Shown: piece by piece, positions 1-7,401 of the stretch
How positions within the stretch are numbered: position 1 is the first letter of the stretch
How the letters are laid out: each line of letters begins with the position of its first letter
NCBI GenBank assembly: GCA_905236315.1
Contig: CAJOPO010000128.1
Coordinates: 1 to 15,176, forward strand
Direction of reading: 5' to 3'
Length of the DNA stretch: 15,176 nt
DNA from: an uncultured Treponema sp.
GTDB lineage: Bacteria; Spirochaetota; Spirochaetia; Treponematales; Treponemataceae
Notes under the pieces: model-generated
What the model was told of the DNA's origin: nothing
The model's database searches: none
The model's input: only the letters and a program-made list of their open reading frames with translations
Program-made: the position numbers and the translations under genes

Positions 1-34
1 AGTTGCAAGTCGCTATAATAGCGCGCCTTACAAC
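1..34. repeat. Palindromic repeat core, left copy (hairpin A)
   Basis: Imperfect stem-loop. The left arm gttgcaagtcgc (2-13) pairs with gcgccttacaac (23-34) with two mismatches, around the loop tataatagc. Nearly the same 32 bases recur in the same orientation at the far end of the window (15145-15176), differing at two positions, both within the stem arms. In the right copy the ten inner-to-outer base pairs are perfect. The loop contains TATAAT, which looks like a -10 box, but I see no convincing -35 element. The copy starts at the first base of the window, so its left part is probably cut off. It is best read as part of a dispersed REP/BOX-like element. Confidence 0.75.
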
Positions 35-51
35 ATCGCATTTTCAAAGTT

Positions 52-79
52 GCCTCTAAAAACTGAAGTTTTTAGAGGC
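52..79. repeat. Palindromic repeat, flanking hairpin B, left copy
   Basis: Perfect 12-bp stem: gcctctaaaaac (52-63) pairs with gtttttagaggc (68-79) around the tetraloop tgaa. It has the same plan as the hairpin at 15098-15140: cctc, one variable base, aaaaact, then the mirror agttttt and gagg. No T-run follows, so a classical rho-independent terminator is less likely than a repeat module. It could still end or insulate transcription arriving from the left. Confidence 0.7.
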
Positions 80-111
80 TCCCTAAATACTAATTCTCCA
101 TAATTTTTTGC

Positions 112-139
112 TTGACTAAGACTAGTTAAAAATGATAAT
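112..139 (+). promoter_or_regulatory. Probable sigma-70 promoter for rplM-rpsI
   Basis: TTGACT at 112-117 matches five of six -35 consensus bases. GATAAT at 134-139 matches five of six -10 bases and is preceded by T. The spacer is 16 nt; reading the -10 one base later gives 17. The promoter would start transcription near 146 and leave a leader of about 140 nt before the rplM start codon. No start site has been mapped, so the call rests on consensus match and position. Confidence 0.55.
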
Positions 140-145
140 ATTTTA

Positions 146-288
146 TACCCGTATATACTAGATTTATATAGTAATTTTCTATTTACTGTATAAGTCTGCA
201 TAATGCATGCGGTTGCCTACCGTGTGTAAATGTCCAGTGTATGATGCGAAACACTGAACATAATGTTTTTTATTAATAGGATATATAC
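146..288 (+). promoter_or_regulatory. Structured 5' leader of rplM, possible ribosomal-protein leader
   Basis: Two stem-loops can be drawn in this untranslated stretch. In the first, 205-213 pairs with 219-227 around the loop tgcct, with four Watson-Crick GC-rich pairs at the top and some G-U pairs below. In the second, cagtgt (235-240) pairs with acactg (251-256). A T-rich run follows (about 264-271), then a weak ribosome site TAGG at 277-280, eight bases before the ATG. L13 operons in some bacteria are autoregulated through leader RNA. I do not recognise a known family here, so the regulatory role is inferred. Confidence 0.35.
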
Positions 289-717
289 ATGAAAACTATT
301 TTTGCTAAATCTAGTGAATTGAAGCATGACTGGTATGTTATCGATGCTTCAGGTAAGTCGCTCGGACGTGTTGCAGCAGCAGCAGCAAGTCTTTTGCGTG
401 GCAAGAACAAGCCATCTTTTGAACCACAGACACTTTGCGGTGATTATGTAGTTATTATCAATGCTGACAAAGTTCAGGTTACAGGAAATAAAGCTGATGA
501 CAAATTATACCGCCATTATACTGGTTTTGTAGGCGGTTTGCGTTCATATTCTTTTAACACTTTATTGCAAAAGAAACCTACAGAACCTCTAAGAAGGACT
601 ATTGTAGGTATGCTTCCACACAATCGTTTAGGTCGTCAAATGGCTGGCAACTTAAAAATCTACGCTGGTAATGAACATCCTCACACAGCGCAAAATCCAA
701 AAACATTTGAAGTGTAA
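289..717 (+). CDS. rplM: 50S ribosomal protein L13
   Basis: Early-assembling protein of the large ribosomal subunit. Its 142 residues match the usual length. Family hallmarks are present in order: HDWYVIDASGKSLGRVA near residues 13-29, the LRGKNKP segment, GDYVVIINADKVQVTGNK, the YRHYTGFVGG motif, PLRRTIVGMLPHNRLGR, and a closing YAGNEHPH. The ATG at 289 gives the canonical N-terminus, although the ribosome site is weak (TAGG). It is the first gene of a cluster and is followed 12 bases later by rpsI, the near-universal L13-S9 pairing. A promoter and a structured leader lie upstream. Confidence 0.97.
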   Translation: MKTIFAKSSELKHDWYVIDASGKSLGRVAAAAASLLRGKNKPSFEPQTLCGDYVVIINADKVQVTGNKADDKLYRHYTGFVGGLRSYSFNTLLQKKPTEPLRRTIVGMLPHNRLGRQMAGNLKIYAGNEHPHTAQNPKTFEV

Positions 718-729
718 TAGGAGTAGATC

Positions 730-1125
730 GTGGCAAAAACAAATATTGCAATAGGTACAGGAAGAAGAAAGACTGCTATAGCTCGCGTATTTTTGCGTGA
801 AGGTTCAGGAAAGGTTGTTGTAAACGGCAAAGATTTAAAAGATTACTTTGTAACAGATGACCAGGTTCGTTTAGTAAATCAGCCCTTGCTTGTTACATCT
901 AATATGAACAAATTTGATATTCTTATTAATGTTGGGGGTGGCGGATTAAATGGACAGGCAGCAGCTTGTTTACATGGTGTAGCTCGTGCTCTTACACAGG
1001 TTGACCCAAATTGTCGTACAGCACTAAAGGCAAACGGCTATTTAACACGCGATTCTCGTATGGTAGAACGCAAAAAGTATGGTCAGCGTGGTGCACGCAG
1101 ACGCTTCCAGTTCAGCAAACGTTAA
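730..1125 (+). CDS. rpsI: 30S ribosomal protein S9
   Basis: Small-subunit ribosomal protein whose C-terminal tail reaches the decoding region and contacts P-site tRNA. The 131 residues show the N-terminal GTGRRKTAIARV motif, the GGGLNGQAAA turn, the LTRDSRMVERKKYGQRGARRR segment and the invariant basic ending QFSKR. Translation starts at GTG (730), chosen because a good Shine-Dalgarno, AGGAG at 719-723, sits six bases upstream and the next residues, AKTNIAIGTG, fit the family. It is co-transcribed with rplM. The recX reading frame begins inside or directly after its end. Confidence 0.97.
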   Translation: MAKTNIAIGTGRRKTAIARVFLREGSGKVVVNGKDLKDYFVTDDQVRLVNQPLLVTSNMNKFDILINVGGGGLNGQAAACLHGVARALTQVDPNCRTALKANGYLTRDSRMVERKKYGQRGARRRFQFSKR

Positions 1126-1132
1126 TCTGCAT

Positions 1133-1825
1133 TTGATTATCTTAAAAATACAGCAGACCTCAGAGGGAGTATACGAAGTTACTTCTGATATGGGGTCTGT
1201 ATTTTTTTTACGCAGTAAATATCTAACTCATGTAACTAGAGACCGCCTTGTAGCTGTAGAGCATGGCTTAAGCTATAATGATGCTTTATTTTCAGATAGT
1301 GAAGATTTAAAGCCTGGCATGGATGGAGTCTTTGATAATGGCGATAGTGAAGATATTTTGCACGCAGCCTTGCTTTATAGCACAGAAAAATTAGCTATGA
1401 GTTATCTTGCACGAGCAGAGCATTGCAGAGCAGGCTTGTTCCGTAAATTACAAAAAAAAGACATAGATAAAAAAGATATAAATGAAGTTTTAGATTTTTT
1501 AGAGGAAGAAGGATTTCTAAATGACTGTCGCTTTGCAGGAGCATGGCTTAGAACAAGGTATATAGACCATGCAGAAGGTAGACGTAGGCTTTCTGCAGAG
1601 CTTGCTTTGCGTGGTGTAAATGCACAAGACGCTAAACAAGCCTTAGATGAATTCTTTTCTGAGCGCGATGAACATGATATATGTTGTAGGGCATATAAAA
1701 AGCTATTGCGTACAAATCAAAAACTTGCTCCTGATAAAATACATTCATCCTTATGTAGATTGGGTTTTACAAACAACACAATACGTTCTGTTATGAAGGA
1801 GAATCTTAGTATCCTAGGGAAGTAA
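1133..1825 (+). CDS. recX: Regulatory protein RecX
   Basis: RecX binds RecA filaments and modulates recombination and the SOS response. The C-terminal part has the family's repeated three-helix modules: AMSYLARAEHCRAGLFRKLQKKDID, then a segment ending in LEEEGFLNDCRFAGAWLRTRY, then RRRLSAELALRGV, and finally KIHSSLCRLGF. An N-terminal strand-rich stretch (YEVTSDMGSVFFLRSKYL) precedes them. The start is uncertain. An ATG at 1079 would overlap rpsI by 47 bases and add 18 residues (MVSVVHADASSSANVNLH) that look like an out-of-frame reading of rpsI. I prefer TTG at 1133, just after the rpsI stop, giving 230 aa. Neither start has a clear Shine-Dalgarno; the rpsI ribosomes may re-initiate. As I recall, the same neighbour order occurs in T. 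pallidum. Confidence 0.85.
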   Translation: MIILKIQQTSEGVYEVTSDMGSVFFLRSKYLTHVTRDRLVAVEHGLSYNDALFSDSEDLKPGMDGVFDNGDSEDILHAALLYSTEKLAMSYLARAEHCRAGLFRKLQKKDIDKKDINEVLDFLEEEGFLNDCRFAGAWLRTRYIDHAEGRRRLSAELALRGVNAQDAKQALDEFFSERDEHDICCRAYKKLLRTNQKLAPDKIHSSLCRLGFTNNTIRSVMKENLSILGK

Positions 1826-1833
1826 AACTAATC

Positions 1834-3078
1834 ATGATTAGCTATGAAGAAATAGAAAATAATGCAAAATTAATATTTAACGATTATATAAAATACACAA
1901 TCGCTCAAATAATCAATTCAAACACAATAGCTAAGGCAGATGAAACAGCAGAAGTCTCCTACTTTCCTCTTATTCTACATCTAAACTCAAATATGTTTAC
2001 AGACAGCATAAAAGAAAAGGCTGCTATTATTTCAGAAATATATGAAAACAGTAAAAATGAAACAGGGACAGGCTACACCTTAGATATAGAAACAATACGA
2101 ACTAGAAGTAGTGGCAGAAAAAGAGTTATTAAGCGGATATATTTTTTAACAGAAGAAGATTATCTTGACTTTATTGATAAAAACGAGCAAGTTGAAGCAT
2201 TAAAACAGGGCTTACAAGTTATTATTGAAGAAAATATATTAAAAAGAGAAGATTTAGAGTCTTGGTCTATAGCACACACTGATGTGCTTATGACAGTCAC
2301 TTCGGACAATTTTGAATACAATAGTAAGTTTTGGCATAATATTTGTAAATGTGCAAAGTGGTTAAAGGAAAATCCAGATAGCAATCTTTATATAAAAGAA
2401 ATCCCTATAGATGTACCTTCAAAATTCTTAGAAGAAAATAAAAGTATCATTCATTCCCTTGTTTCCTCATCTCCCATCCATATATCTTTTGAAGCAGACC
2501 ATGGCTTAAAGAATAAACCTCTTTTAATAAGATTTCGTAGTCTTTCTATAGTTAATCCTATTACATTGGGTAAAGCTACTCCAGAAGAAATAGGGCTTCC
2601 CATTCAAGACTTTGCACATCTTACCCAAACACCTTTCTTAAAAGGAATAAATACTATATTATTTATAGAAAACGAAATGCCCTATCTTACTTTTCCAAAG
2701 GTGGAGGGGGCTTTAGCTATTTATGCGAATAGTTCAGTATTAAATGCGCTAAAGGTATGCGAATGGCTAAAACAGTTTAAACTAGTTTATTTTGGAAACT
2801 TAGAGGAGCACAGCTATAATAACTTATCATCTTTTAGGTCTTATTTTCCTAATGTCTTTTCTTTATGTATGGATTCTCAAACATTAGAATTTTTTTCCAA
2901 ATTTATGGTAAAAGGTGATATACTAAAAAATAATGCAATTCCTAAACATTTAACAGAAGACGAGAGATTAGCATTTCTTGCCCTTAGATTAAATGAAAAG
3001 AAAAACAAGCTTGAACAAGACAAAATTGAGCTAGAATATATAAAGACAGCTTTAAATGCTCTAGTTTGTAATTTTTAG
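1834..3078 (+). CDS. JetD-like protein (DUF3322 plus DUF2220/toprim-like), orphan
   Basis: Resembles JetD, the nuclease subunit of the Wadjet (JetABCD) SMC-type anti-plasmid system. The DUF3322-like half shows KWLKENP (175-181), YIKEIPID (186-193) and KFLEEN (197-202). The C-terminal half shows IRFRSLS (232-238), FIENE (277-281), YFGNLEEHSY (319-328), FPNVFSLCMD (338-347) and the late LEQDKI (393-398). In typical JetD the central motif reads like GDxDxHG with metal-binding aspartates. Here it is GNLEEHS, so the first Asp is Asn and the second is Glu, while the ENE motif and His are kept. No jetA, jetB or jetC lies in the window. It begins eight bases after recX, with AGGGAAG (1815-1821) as a possible ribosome site, so it probably belongs to the rplM-rpsI-recX transcript. 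A catalytically altered or repurposed protein is likely. Family assignment is from motifs I recognise, not from a search. Confidence 0.75.
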   Translation: MISYEEIENNAKLIFNDYIKYTIAQIINSNTIAKADETAEVSYFPLILHLNSNMFTDSIKEKAAIISEIYENSKNETGTGYTLDIETIRTRSSGRKRVIKRIYFLTEEDYLDFIDKNEQVEALKQGLQVIIEENILKREDLESWSIAHTDVLMTVTSDNFEYNSKFWHNICKCAKWLKENPDSNLYIKEIPIDVPSKFLEENKSIIHSLVSSSPIHISFEADHGLKNKPLLIRFRSLSIVNPITLGKATPEEIGLPIQDFAHLTQTPFLKGINTILFIENEMPYLTFPKVEGALAIYANSSVLNALKVCEWLKQFKLVYFGNLEEHSYNNLSSFRSYFPNVFSLCMDSQTLEFFSKFMVKGDILKNNAIPKHLTEDERLAFLALRLNEKKNKLEQDKIELEYIKTALNALVCNF

Positions 3079-3117
3079 GGTAAGCATAAAAGGAAAATTT
3101 GAATGAACGGTTAGATT

Positions 3118-4053
3118 ATGAAAGCAAAACGTAATTTTCTAATATTAACATTACTAAGAGCTTGCAAAAATAATAGGCTCTTACAAATATCTCTATTATC
3201 TACTATTTATTTATCATTTGCTTTTTCTCAAGATATTTCTATAGTAACAGGTATGAACATATTACGTAAATCTTATCCAGAAGTTTCGTTCGTTCAATTT
3301 TATGATGAAGGAGTAGATGATTATAGAATAGAAATCACGGTGGAAGAAAGAGTTTCTGTCTTATATTGGGCGGGTGGAAGAATGCTTCCTAAATCAGAGT
3401 TAAATAATAAAAATAAATATTGGCCTATTTTATATAGCTATCCAAAAGAACTTGACAACCCCTCTGATTTAACTGAGGAACAAATAGAAAGAATAAAAGA
3501 ATTTGGTTCTACAGAGAATCGTAAAAATGGCGCAGGAGCACCAATGTTCTTTTTTGATGCCATATATGACTCTTCTACTCGTGGTAAACTTGAATCCCAC
3601 TTAAAAAAAACTAGCTTCTTAGGACGTAATACAACAGTTCACGAACTTATAGTACCTCAATTAAAAAAGGTAGAAAAACGTATTCGTGAAGCAGAAAAAA
3701 CAGATGAGTCTATTAAGGCATTTATACAAGAAATGAAGTCCGCTGAAGCATATTATTGGAGAATAATTGCTGGTACAAATAGAAAATCTTTTCATAGTTT
3801 AGGGATTGCAATAGATATTCAACCTAAAAAATTAAATGGTAAAGAAATATATTGGGGTTGGGCAAAAGACAGGCGTCCTGAAGATTGGATGCTTGTATCT
3901 TTGGAAGATAGATGGCTTCCACCACAAAAGGTCATAGATATTTTTGAAGAAGAGGGATTTATTTGGGGTGGAAAATGGACAATATTTGATAATATGCATT
4001 TTGAATATCATCCTGAATTAATAGAATATAATTTTAATACCGAATATTACTAA
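3118..4053 (+). CDS. Exported M15-family peptidoglycan peptidase
   Basis: Predicted zinc peptidase acting on cell-wall peptides outside the cytoplasm. The catalytic domain is C-terminal. SFHSLGIAID (224-233) supplies His226 and Asp233 as zinc ligands, and WGGKW (283-287) followed by DNMHFE (291-296) supplies His294, the VanY/M15 D-Ala-D-Ala carboxypeptidase or endopeptidase signature. Residues 21-37 are hydrophobic after a basic N-terminus and end FAFSQ, consistent with a signal peptide or anchor. The middle (about 40-205) is a spirochaete-type region I cannot assign. The ATG at 3118 lacks its own Shine-Dalgarno; the nearby AGGA (3091-3094) is placed better for a three-codon ORF, ATG AAC GGT TAG at 3103-3114. 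The gene lies 39 bases after the jetD-like gene and 63 before oppA. Substrate (D-Ala-D-Ala or L-Ala-D-Glu type bond) is undetermined. Confidence 0.85.
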   Translation: MKAKRNFLILTLLRACKNNRLLQISLLSTIYLSFAFSQDISIVTGMNILRKSYPEVSFVQFYDEGVDDYRIEITVEERVSVLYWAGGRMLPKSELNNKNKYWPILYSYPKELDNPSDLTEEQIERIKEFGSTENRKNGAGAPMFFFDAIYDSSTRGKLESHLKKTSFLGRNTTVHELIVPQLKKVEKRIREAEKTDESIKAFIQEMKSAEAYYWRIIAGTNRKSFHSLGIAIDIQPKKLNGKEIYWGWAKDRRPEDWMLVSLEDRWLPPQKVIDIFEEEGFIWGGKWTIFDNMHFEYHPELIEYNFNTEYY

Positions 4054-4102
4054 AATGGTATTACGAAAATTATGCTTAAATTAATATAAACACTTAATTT
4101 AA
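4035..4102. promoter_or_regulatory. Two inverted repeats and a weak promoter before oppA
   Basis: The gap before oppA holds two perfect inverted repeats. One is taatacc (4035-4041) with ggtatta (4057-4063), which spans the stop codon of the M15 gene. The other is ttaaatta (4076-4083) with taatttaa (4095-4102), just before the Shine-Dalgarno. A weak promoter can be placed with TTACGA (4061-4066) and TATAAA (4085-4090), 18 bases apart, so the second repeat would overlap the -10 box as an operator might. AT-rich sequence gives such repeats by chance, so this is tentative. Confidence 0.3.
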
Positions 4103-4116
4103 ACGGAGAAGTATAA

Positions 4117-6420
4117 ATGAAAAAAATAATTAAAAAAACTGTAAAAATACTAGCAACAGCAACGATAGCATTAACAGTTTTCTCTGCACTGGGGTGTAAG
4201 GGCAAAACGACAAGTAAAAGTGGAGCAACTTACACTTATCAAACAACTTCTACTACAGTTTCTACCTGGAGTCCTACAGACCAATCGCTTGGGGCAGAAA
4301 AAGATATATTAGATTTAATAACTATGCCCCTATATGACTTTATAATGAACGACACAAAAGATGGATATAAGATTGAGCCAGAACTAGCAAGCGATATGCC
4401 AGAAGATGTTACTTCAGAATATGCAGGAAAGGCTCCTTGGAATATTCCAGAAGACGCAAAAACAGGATACGCATTTAAGGTTCCACTAATAAAAACTGCG
4501 AAATGGGACAATGGGCAGGCAATAACCGCTGATGATATAGAATATTCTTTGCAGCAGTATCTAGCTCCAGAGATGAAAAACTACAGAGCTTCTACTTTTT
4601 ATCAAGAAGGACTCCCTTTAGCAAATGCAAAGGCATACTATGCAGGTGGTAAGCAGTATGACGCAGTTTGCATTACACCAGGTCAATATACAAATGCAAG
4701 TGATGATAAAATGTACACAACACTTTCTCAGAAAGTTGTATTCTTTGACGATTCTTTAGAAGCAGTTCATTCAAGCAGTCCAGAATATTTTATTGCAGAG
4801 AGTGGAGAAGACCTTTATTCTTCATTGCAGGCGTTATCTAATAATAGAACATATTTTAACTTAACAGCAGAAATAAAAACAATACTTTCTAAAATTGCCA
4901 TTCTCTGTGGAGATACAAATCCTTCTGCATATAAAGAATTCTGCTTTACTCTTACAGAAACAGAAAAACTACCATGGGAAAGTGTAGGTTTTATAAAGAA
5001 TGATGACTATACAGTTACATTTATTCTTTCTTATCCTAAAACCACATTTATGGCAATATACGGAATGACTGACCTATGCCTACTGCGAAAAGATTTATAT
5101 GAAGCAAATAAAAAGCAGACTGGAGATATTACAAAAAGTTCCTATGGAACAAGTGTTGAAACCTCCGCTTCTTATGGTCCTTACAAGGTTACAGCCTATC
5201 AAGCAGAAAAAGATATGTTGCTTGAAAAAAATGAACAATGCTACATATATAATGATAATAAACATAAGGGGCAATACCAGACTACAGGGGTATCCATTCA
5301 ATTTACATCTAATGAAGCTACTATAATGAATTTATTCTTACAGGGTAAATTAGACCAAATTGGTCTTAATGCAACAAATATGAAAAAATATGCAGGTAGC
5401 GAATATCTTATAACAACTCCTCAAACTTATACATGGAAATTTAGTTTTAATATAGATAAAAGAGCACTAAAAAAGGAAGAAAGCACAGGTATAAATCACT
5501 CTATCCTTTCTTATATAGATTTTAGGCACGGTATTTCTCTAGCACTAGACCGCCAAAAATACGTAGACACCGTTGGTCTTGGCTCTGACCCAGCTTACGG
5601 TCTAATAAATTATTTATACATTGCAGACCCAGAAACTGGAACCATATATAGAAACACTCCAGAAGCAGAACGAGTCTTATGTGAATTCTACGGTACAAAG
5701 AATATTTCTGATATTACAGGATATAACAAAGAAGAAGCAGCTTTATATTTCCAAAAAGCTTACGATGCAGCCTTAAAAGCAGGAGATATTTCTGCAAATG
5801 ATAAGGTTGTATTAGACTATCATATTTATAGCACTTCAGAAATAAATACACGCAGTGTTACATTCTTGCAGGATGCTATTAACGAAGCTACAAAAGGAAC
5901 TTCACTAGAAAACAAAGTAACCATTAATTCTGTTATAGATACAGACTACTATGGAAATATGAAAAAAGGAAATGTAGATATAGCTATGACAGGCTGGGGA
6001 GGGAATCCTTTAGACCCTTATGGAATATTGTGGTGCTACTGTGATACCTCTGCACTAAACGAATATGGCTTTGACCCACTAAAAGAAACTCTTACCATCA
6101 CATTAAATGGACAGGCTATAACTCATACCTATAATGAATGGTATTATGAACTATGCAATGGTAGTTATGTAACAGCAGATTTTAATGTCCGCAATACAAT
6201 TCTTGCAGAATGTGAAAAAGGGCTTTTAGGCTATTATAATATGCTACCTGTTCGATACTGGAATACTACAGCATTAAATTCTCAGCGCGTAATAGAAGGT
6301 TCTGACCATTTTATAAATGACATCGTTAAATATGGTATGATAAGATTTAGAACCTACTCTATGAACGATGAAGAATGGGAAGCATACTGTAAAGAAAATA
6401 ATTATCAACTAACGTATTAG
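4117..6420 (+). CDS. oppA: Oligopeptide-type ABC transporter substrate-binding lipoprotein
   Basis: Extracytoplasmic binding protein of solute-binding family 5, which captures peptides or related solutes for the importer encoded downstream. The N-terminus is a lipoprotein signal: basic MKKIIKKTVK, a hydrophobic core, and the lipobox SALGC with Cys27 as the lipidated residue. Family 5 features include WDNGQAITADDIEYSL (130-145) and, later, YIDFRHGISLALDR, followed by a C-terminal lobe with MTGWGGNPLDPYG and YYNMLPVRYW. At 767 residues it is well over the roughly 540 typical of OppA. The extra length seems spread over both lobes. A good Shine-Dalgarno, GGAGAAG (4105-4111), precedes the ATG. It is the first gene of the operon oppA-B-C-D-F. 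Peptide specificity cannot be read from sequence; other family 5 ligands remain possible. Confidence 0.92.
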   Translation: MKKIIKKTVKILATATIALTVFSALGCKGKTTSKSGATYTYQTTSTTVSTWSPTDQSLGAEKDILDLITMPLYDFIMNDTKDGYKIEPELASDMPEDVTSEYAGKAPWNIPEDAKTGYAFKVPLIKTAKWDNGQAITADDIEYSLQQYLAPEMKNYRASTFYQEGLPLANAKAYYAGGKQYDAVCITPGQYTNASDDKMYTTLSQKVVFFDDSLEAVHSSSPEYFIAESGEDLYSSLQALSNNRTYFNLTAEIKTILSKIAILCGDTNPSAYKEFCFTLTETEKLPWESVGFIKNDDYTVTFILSYPKTTFMAIYGMTDLCLLRKDLYEANKKQTGDITKSSYGTSVETSASYGPYKVTAYQAEKDMLLEKNEQCYIYNDNKHKGQYQTTGVSIQFTSNEATIMNLFLQGKLDQIGLNATNMKKYAGSEYLITTPQTYTWKFSFNIDKRALKKEESTGINHSILSYIDFRHGISLALDRQKYVDTVGLGSDPAYGLINYLYIADPETGTIYRNTPEAERVLCEFYGTKNISDITGYNKEEAALYFQKAYDAALKAGDISANDKVVLDYHIYSTSEINTRSVTFLQDAINEATKGTSLENKVTINSVIDTDYYGNMKKGNVDIAMTGWGGNPLDPYGILWCYCDTSALNEYGFDPLKETLTITLNGQAITHTYNEWYYELCNGSYVTADFNVRNTILAECEKGLLGYYNMLPVRYWNTTALNSQRVIEGSDHFINDIVKYGMIRFRTYSMNDEEWEAYCKENNYQLTY

Positions 6421-6432
6421 GAAAGAAAATCT

Positions 6433-7401
6433 ATGCTTAAGTATATCTTAAAGAGAATTGCACTTGCCATAGCCACTTTTTTTATTATTATGACTATAAT
6501 CTTTGTACTTATAAAACTACTGCCCAATCCCATACAAGCAGTTCCTGGTGGCATGGATAAGGCCTTAGCAGATATGCGAGAAGCATGGGGGTACAATAAA
6601 CCCATAATGGTACAATATGGCATTTTTCTAAAAAACATTCTTACAAAATGGGACTGGGGCTTTTGTACCACTATGGGAACATTCTTGCAACCTGTAACAC
6701 AGTATCTTGCAAGCAAACTACCTGCTACAATATATATAAATATTTTCTCTTACATATTATCTCTACCCTTAGGAATATTTTTTGGCATTATAGCAGCCAT
6801 ACACAAAAACAAGTGGCAAGACCATGTAATTCAAGTATTTATAATGTTTTTTATTTCCGTTCCGTCTTTTGTATATGCTTTCTTGTTGCAATACTTTGTA
6901 GGATTTAAATTTAATCTGTGCCCTTTAATATTTAAAGGTGGAAATGATTATTTTACATGGGCAATGTTTCATAGTGCAATAATGCCCATCCTCTCCTTAT
7001 CCTTTGGACCCATTGCAAGCAATATGCGTCTTATACGTGCAGAACTTACAGAAACGCTCACAAGCGAATATATGCTATTAGCTCGCACAAAGGGCTTAAC
7101 AAAAAGTCAAGCGACTTTCCGACATGCTTTTAGGAATTCTCTTGTTCCTCTTCTCCCCTCTTTCTTAGCAGATATTTTAGGAATATTAGGCGGCTCTATG
7201 ATTATAGAACAAATATTTGCAATTCCTGGCATAGGTCAAACTTACCTACTCGCTTTTAATAACAAAGATTATAGCGTTTTTATGGCATTAAATATGTTCT
7301 ATGTTGGAATAGGGCTTTTAGCAGGGATAATAACAGATTTAAGCTATGGAATTATAGATCCTCGTATTCATGTAGGAGGCAACAAATCAAATGAATTATA
7401 A
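6433..7401 (+). CDS. oppB: Oligopeptide ABC transporter permease, OppB type
   Basis: Inner-membrane subunit forming half of the transport channel. Its 322 residues are the usual length. The first membrane helix lies at about 9-29, further helices at about 99-122, 132-156, 180-197 (weaker), 244-258 and 286-305. The cytoplasmic EAA loop that couples to the ATPases is clear: EYMLLARTKGLTKSQATFRH with the central Gly (212-231). It is followed by GSMIIEQIFAIPGIG (254-268) and a terminal DPRI (309-312), all typical of OppB/DppB. The gene starts 12 bases after oppA with AGGAAAG (6419-6425) as ribosome site, and its last 11 bases overlap oppC. Unlike the other four subunits it carries no insertion. 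Confidence 0.95.
   Translation: MLKYILKRIALAIATFFIIMTIIFVLIKLLPNPIQAVPGGMDKALADMREAWGYNKPIMVQYGIFLKNILTKWDWGFCTTMGTFLQPVTQYLASKLPATIYINIFSYILSLPLGIFFGIIAAIHKNKWQDHVIQVFIMFFISVPSFVYAFLLQYFVGFKFNLCPLIFKGGNDYFTWAMFHSAIMPILSLSFGPIASNMRLIRAELTETLTSEYMLLARTKGLTKSQATFRHAFRNSLVPLLPSFLADILGILGGSMIIEQIFAIPGIGQTYLLAFNNKDYSVFMALNMFYVGIGLLAGIITDLSYGIIDPRIHVGGNKSNEL

Noticed and set aside
52..79. Intrinsic terminator
   Set aside because: The stem is strong, but no T-run follows on either side, and its similarity to the hairpin at 15098-15140 fits a repeat better.
2160..2384. Minus-strand open frame of 74 codons inside the JetD-like gene
   Set aside because: Antisense to a protein with recognisable motifs, no recognisable family and no ribosome site. 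Treated as a chance frame.
1834..3078. A complete Wadjet defence system
   Set aside because: Only a JetD-like gene is present; the flanking genes are recX and an M15 peptidase, and nothing in the window resembles JetA, JetB or JetC.
5095..5326. Overlapping open frames on both strands inside oppA
   Set aside because: Both lie wholly inside the oppA coding frame, with low-complexity predicted proteins and no family features.
6417..6908. Minus- and plus-strand open frames overlapping oppB
   Set aside because: oppB has clear EAA loop and membrane helices in its own frame; the others show no coherent features.
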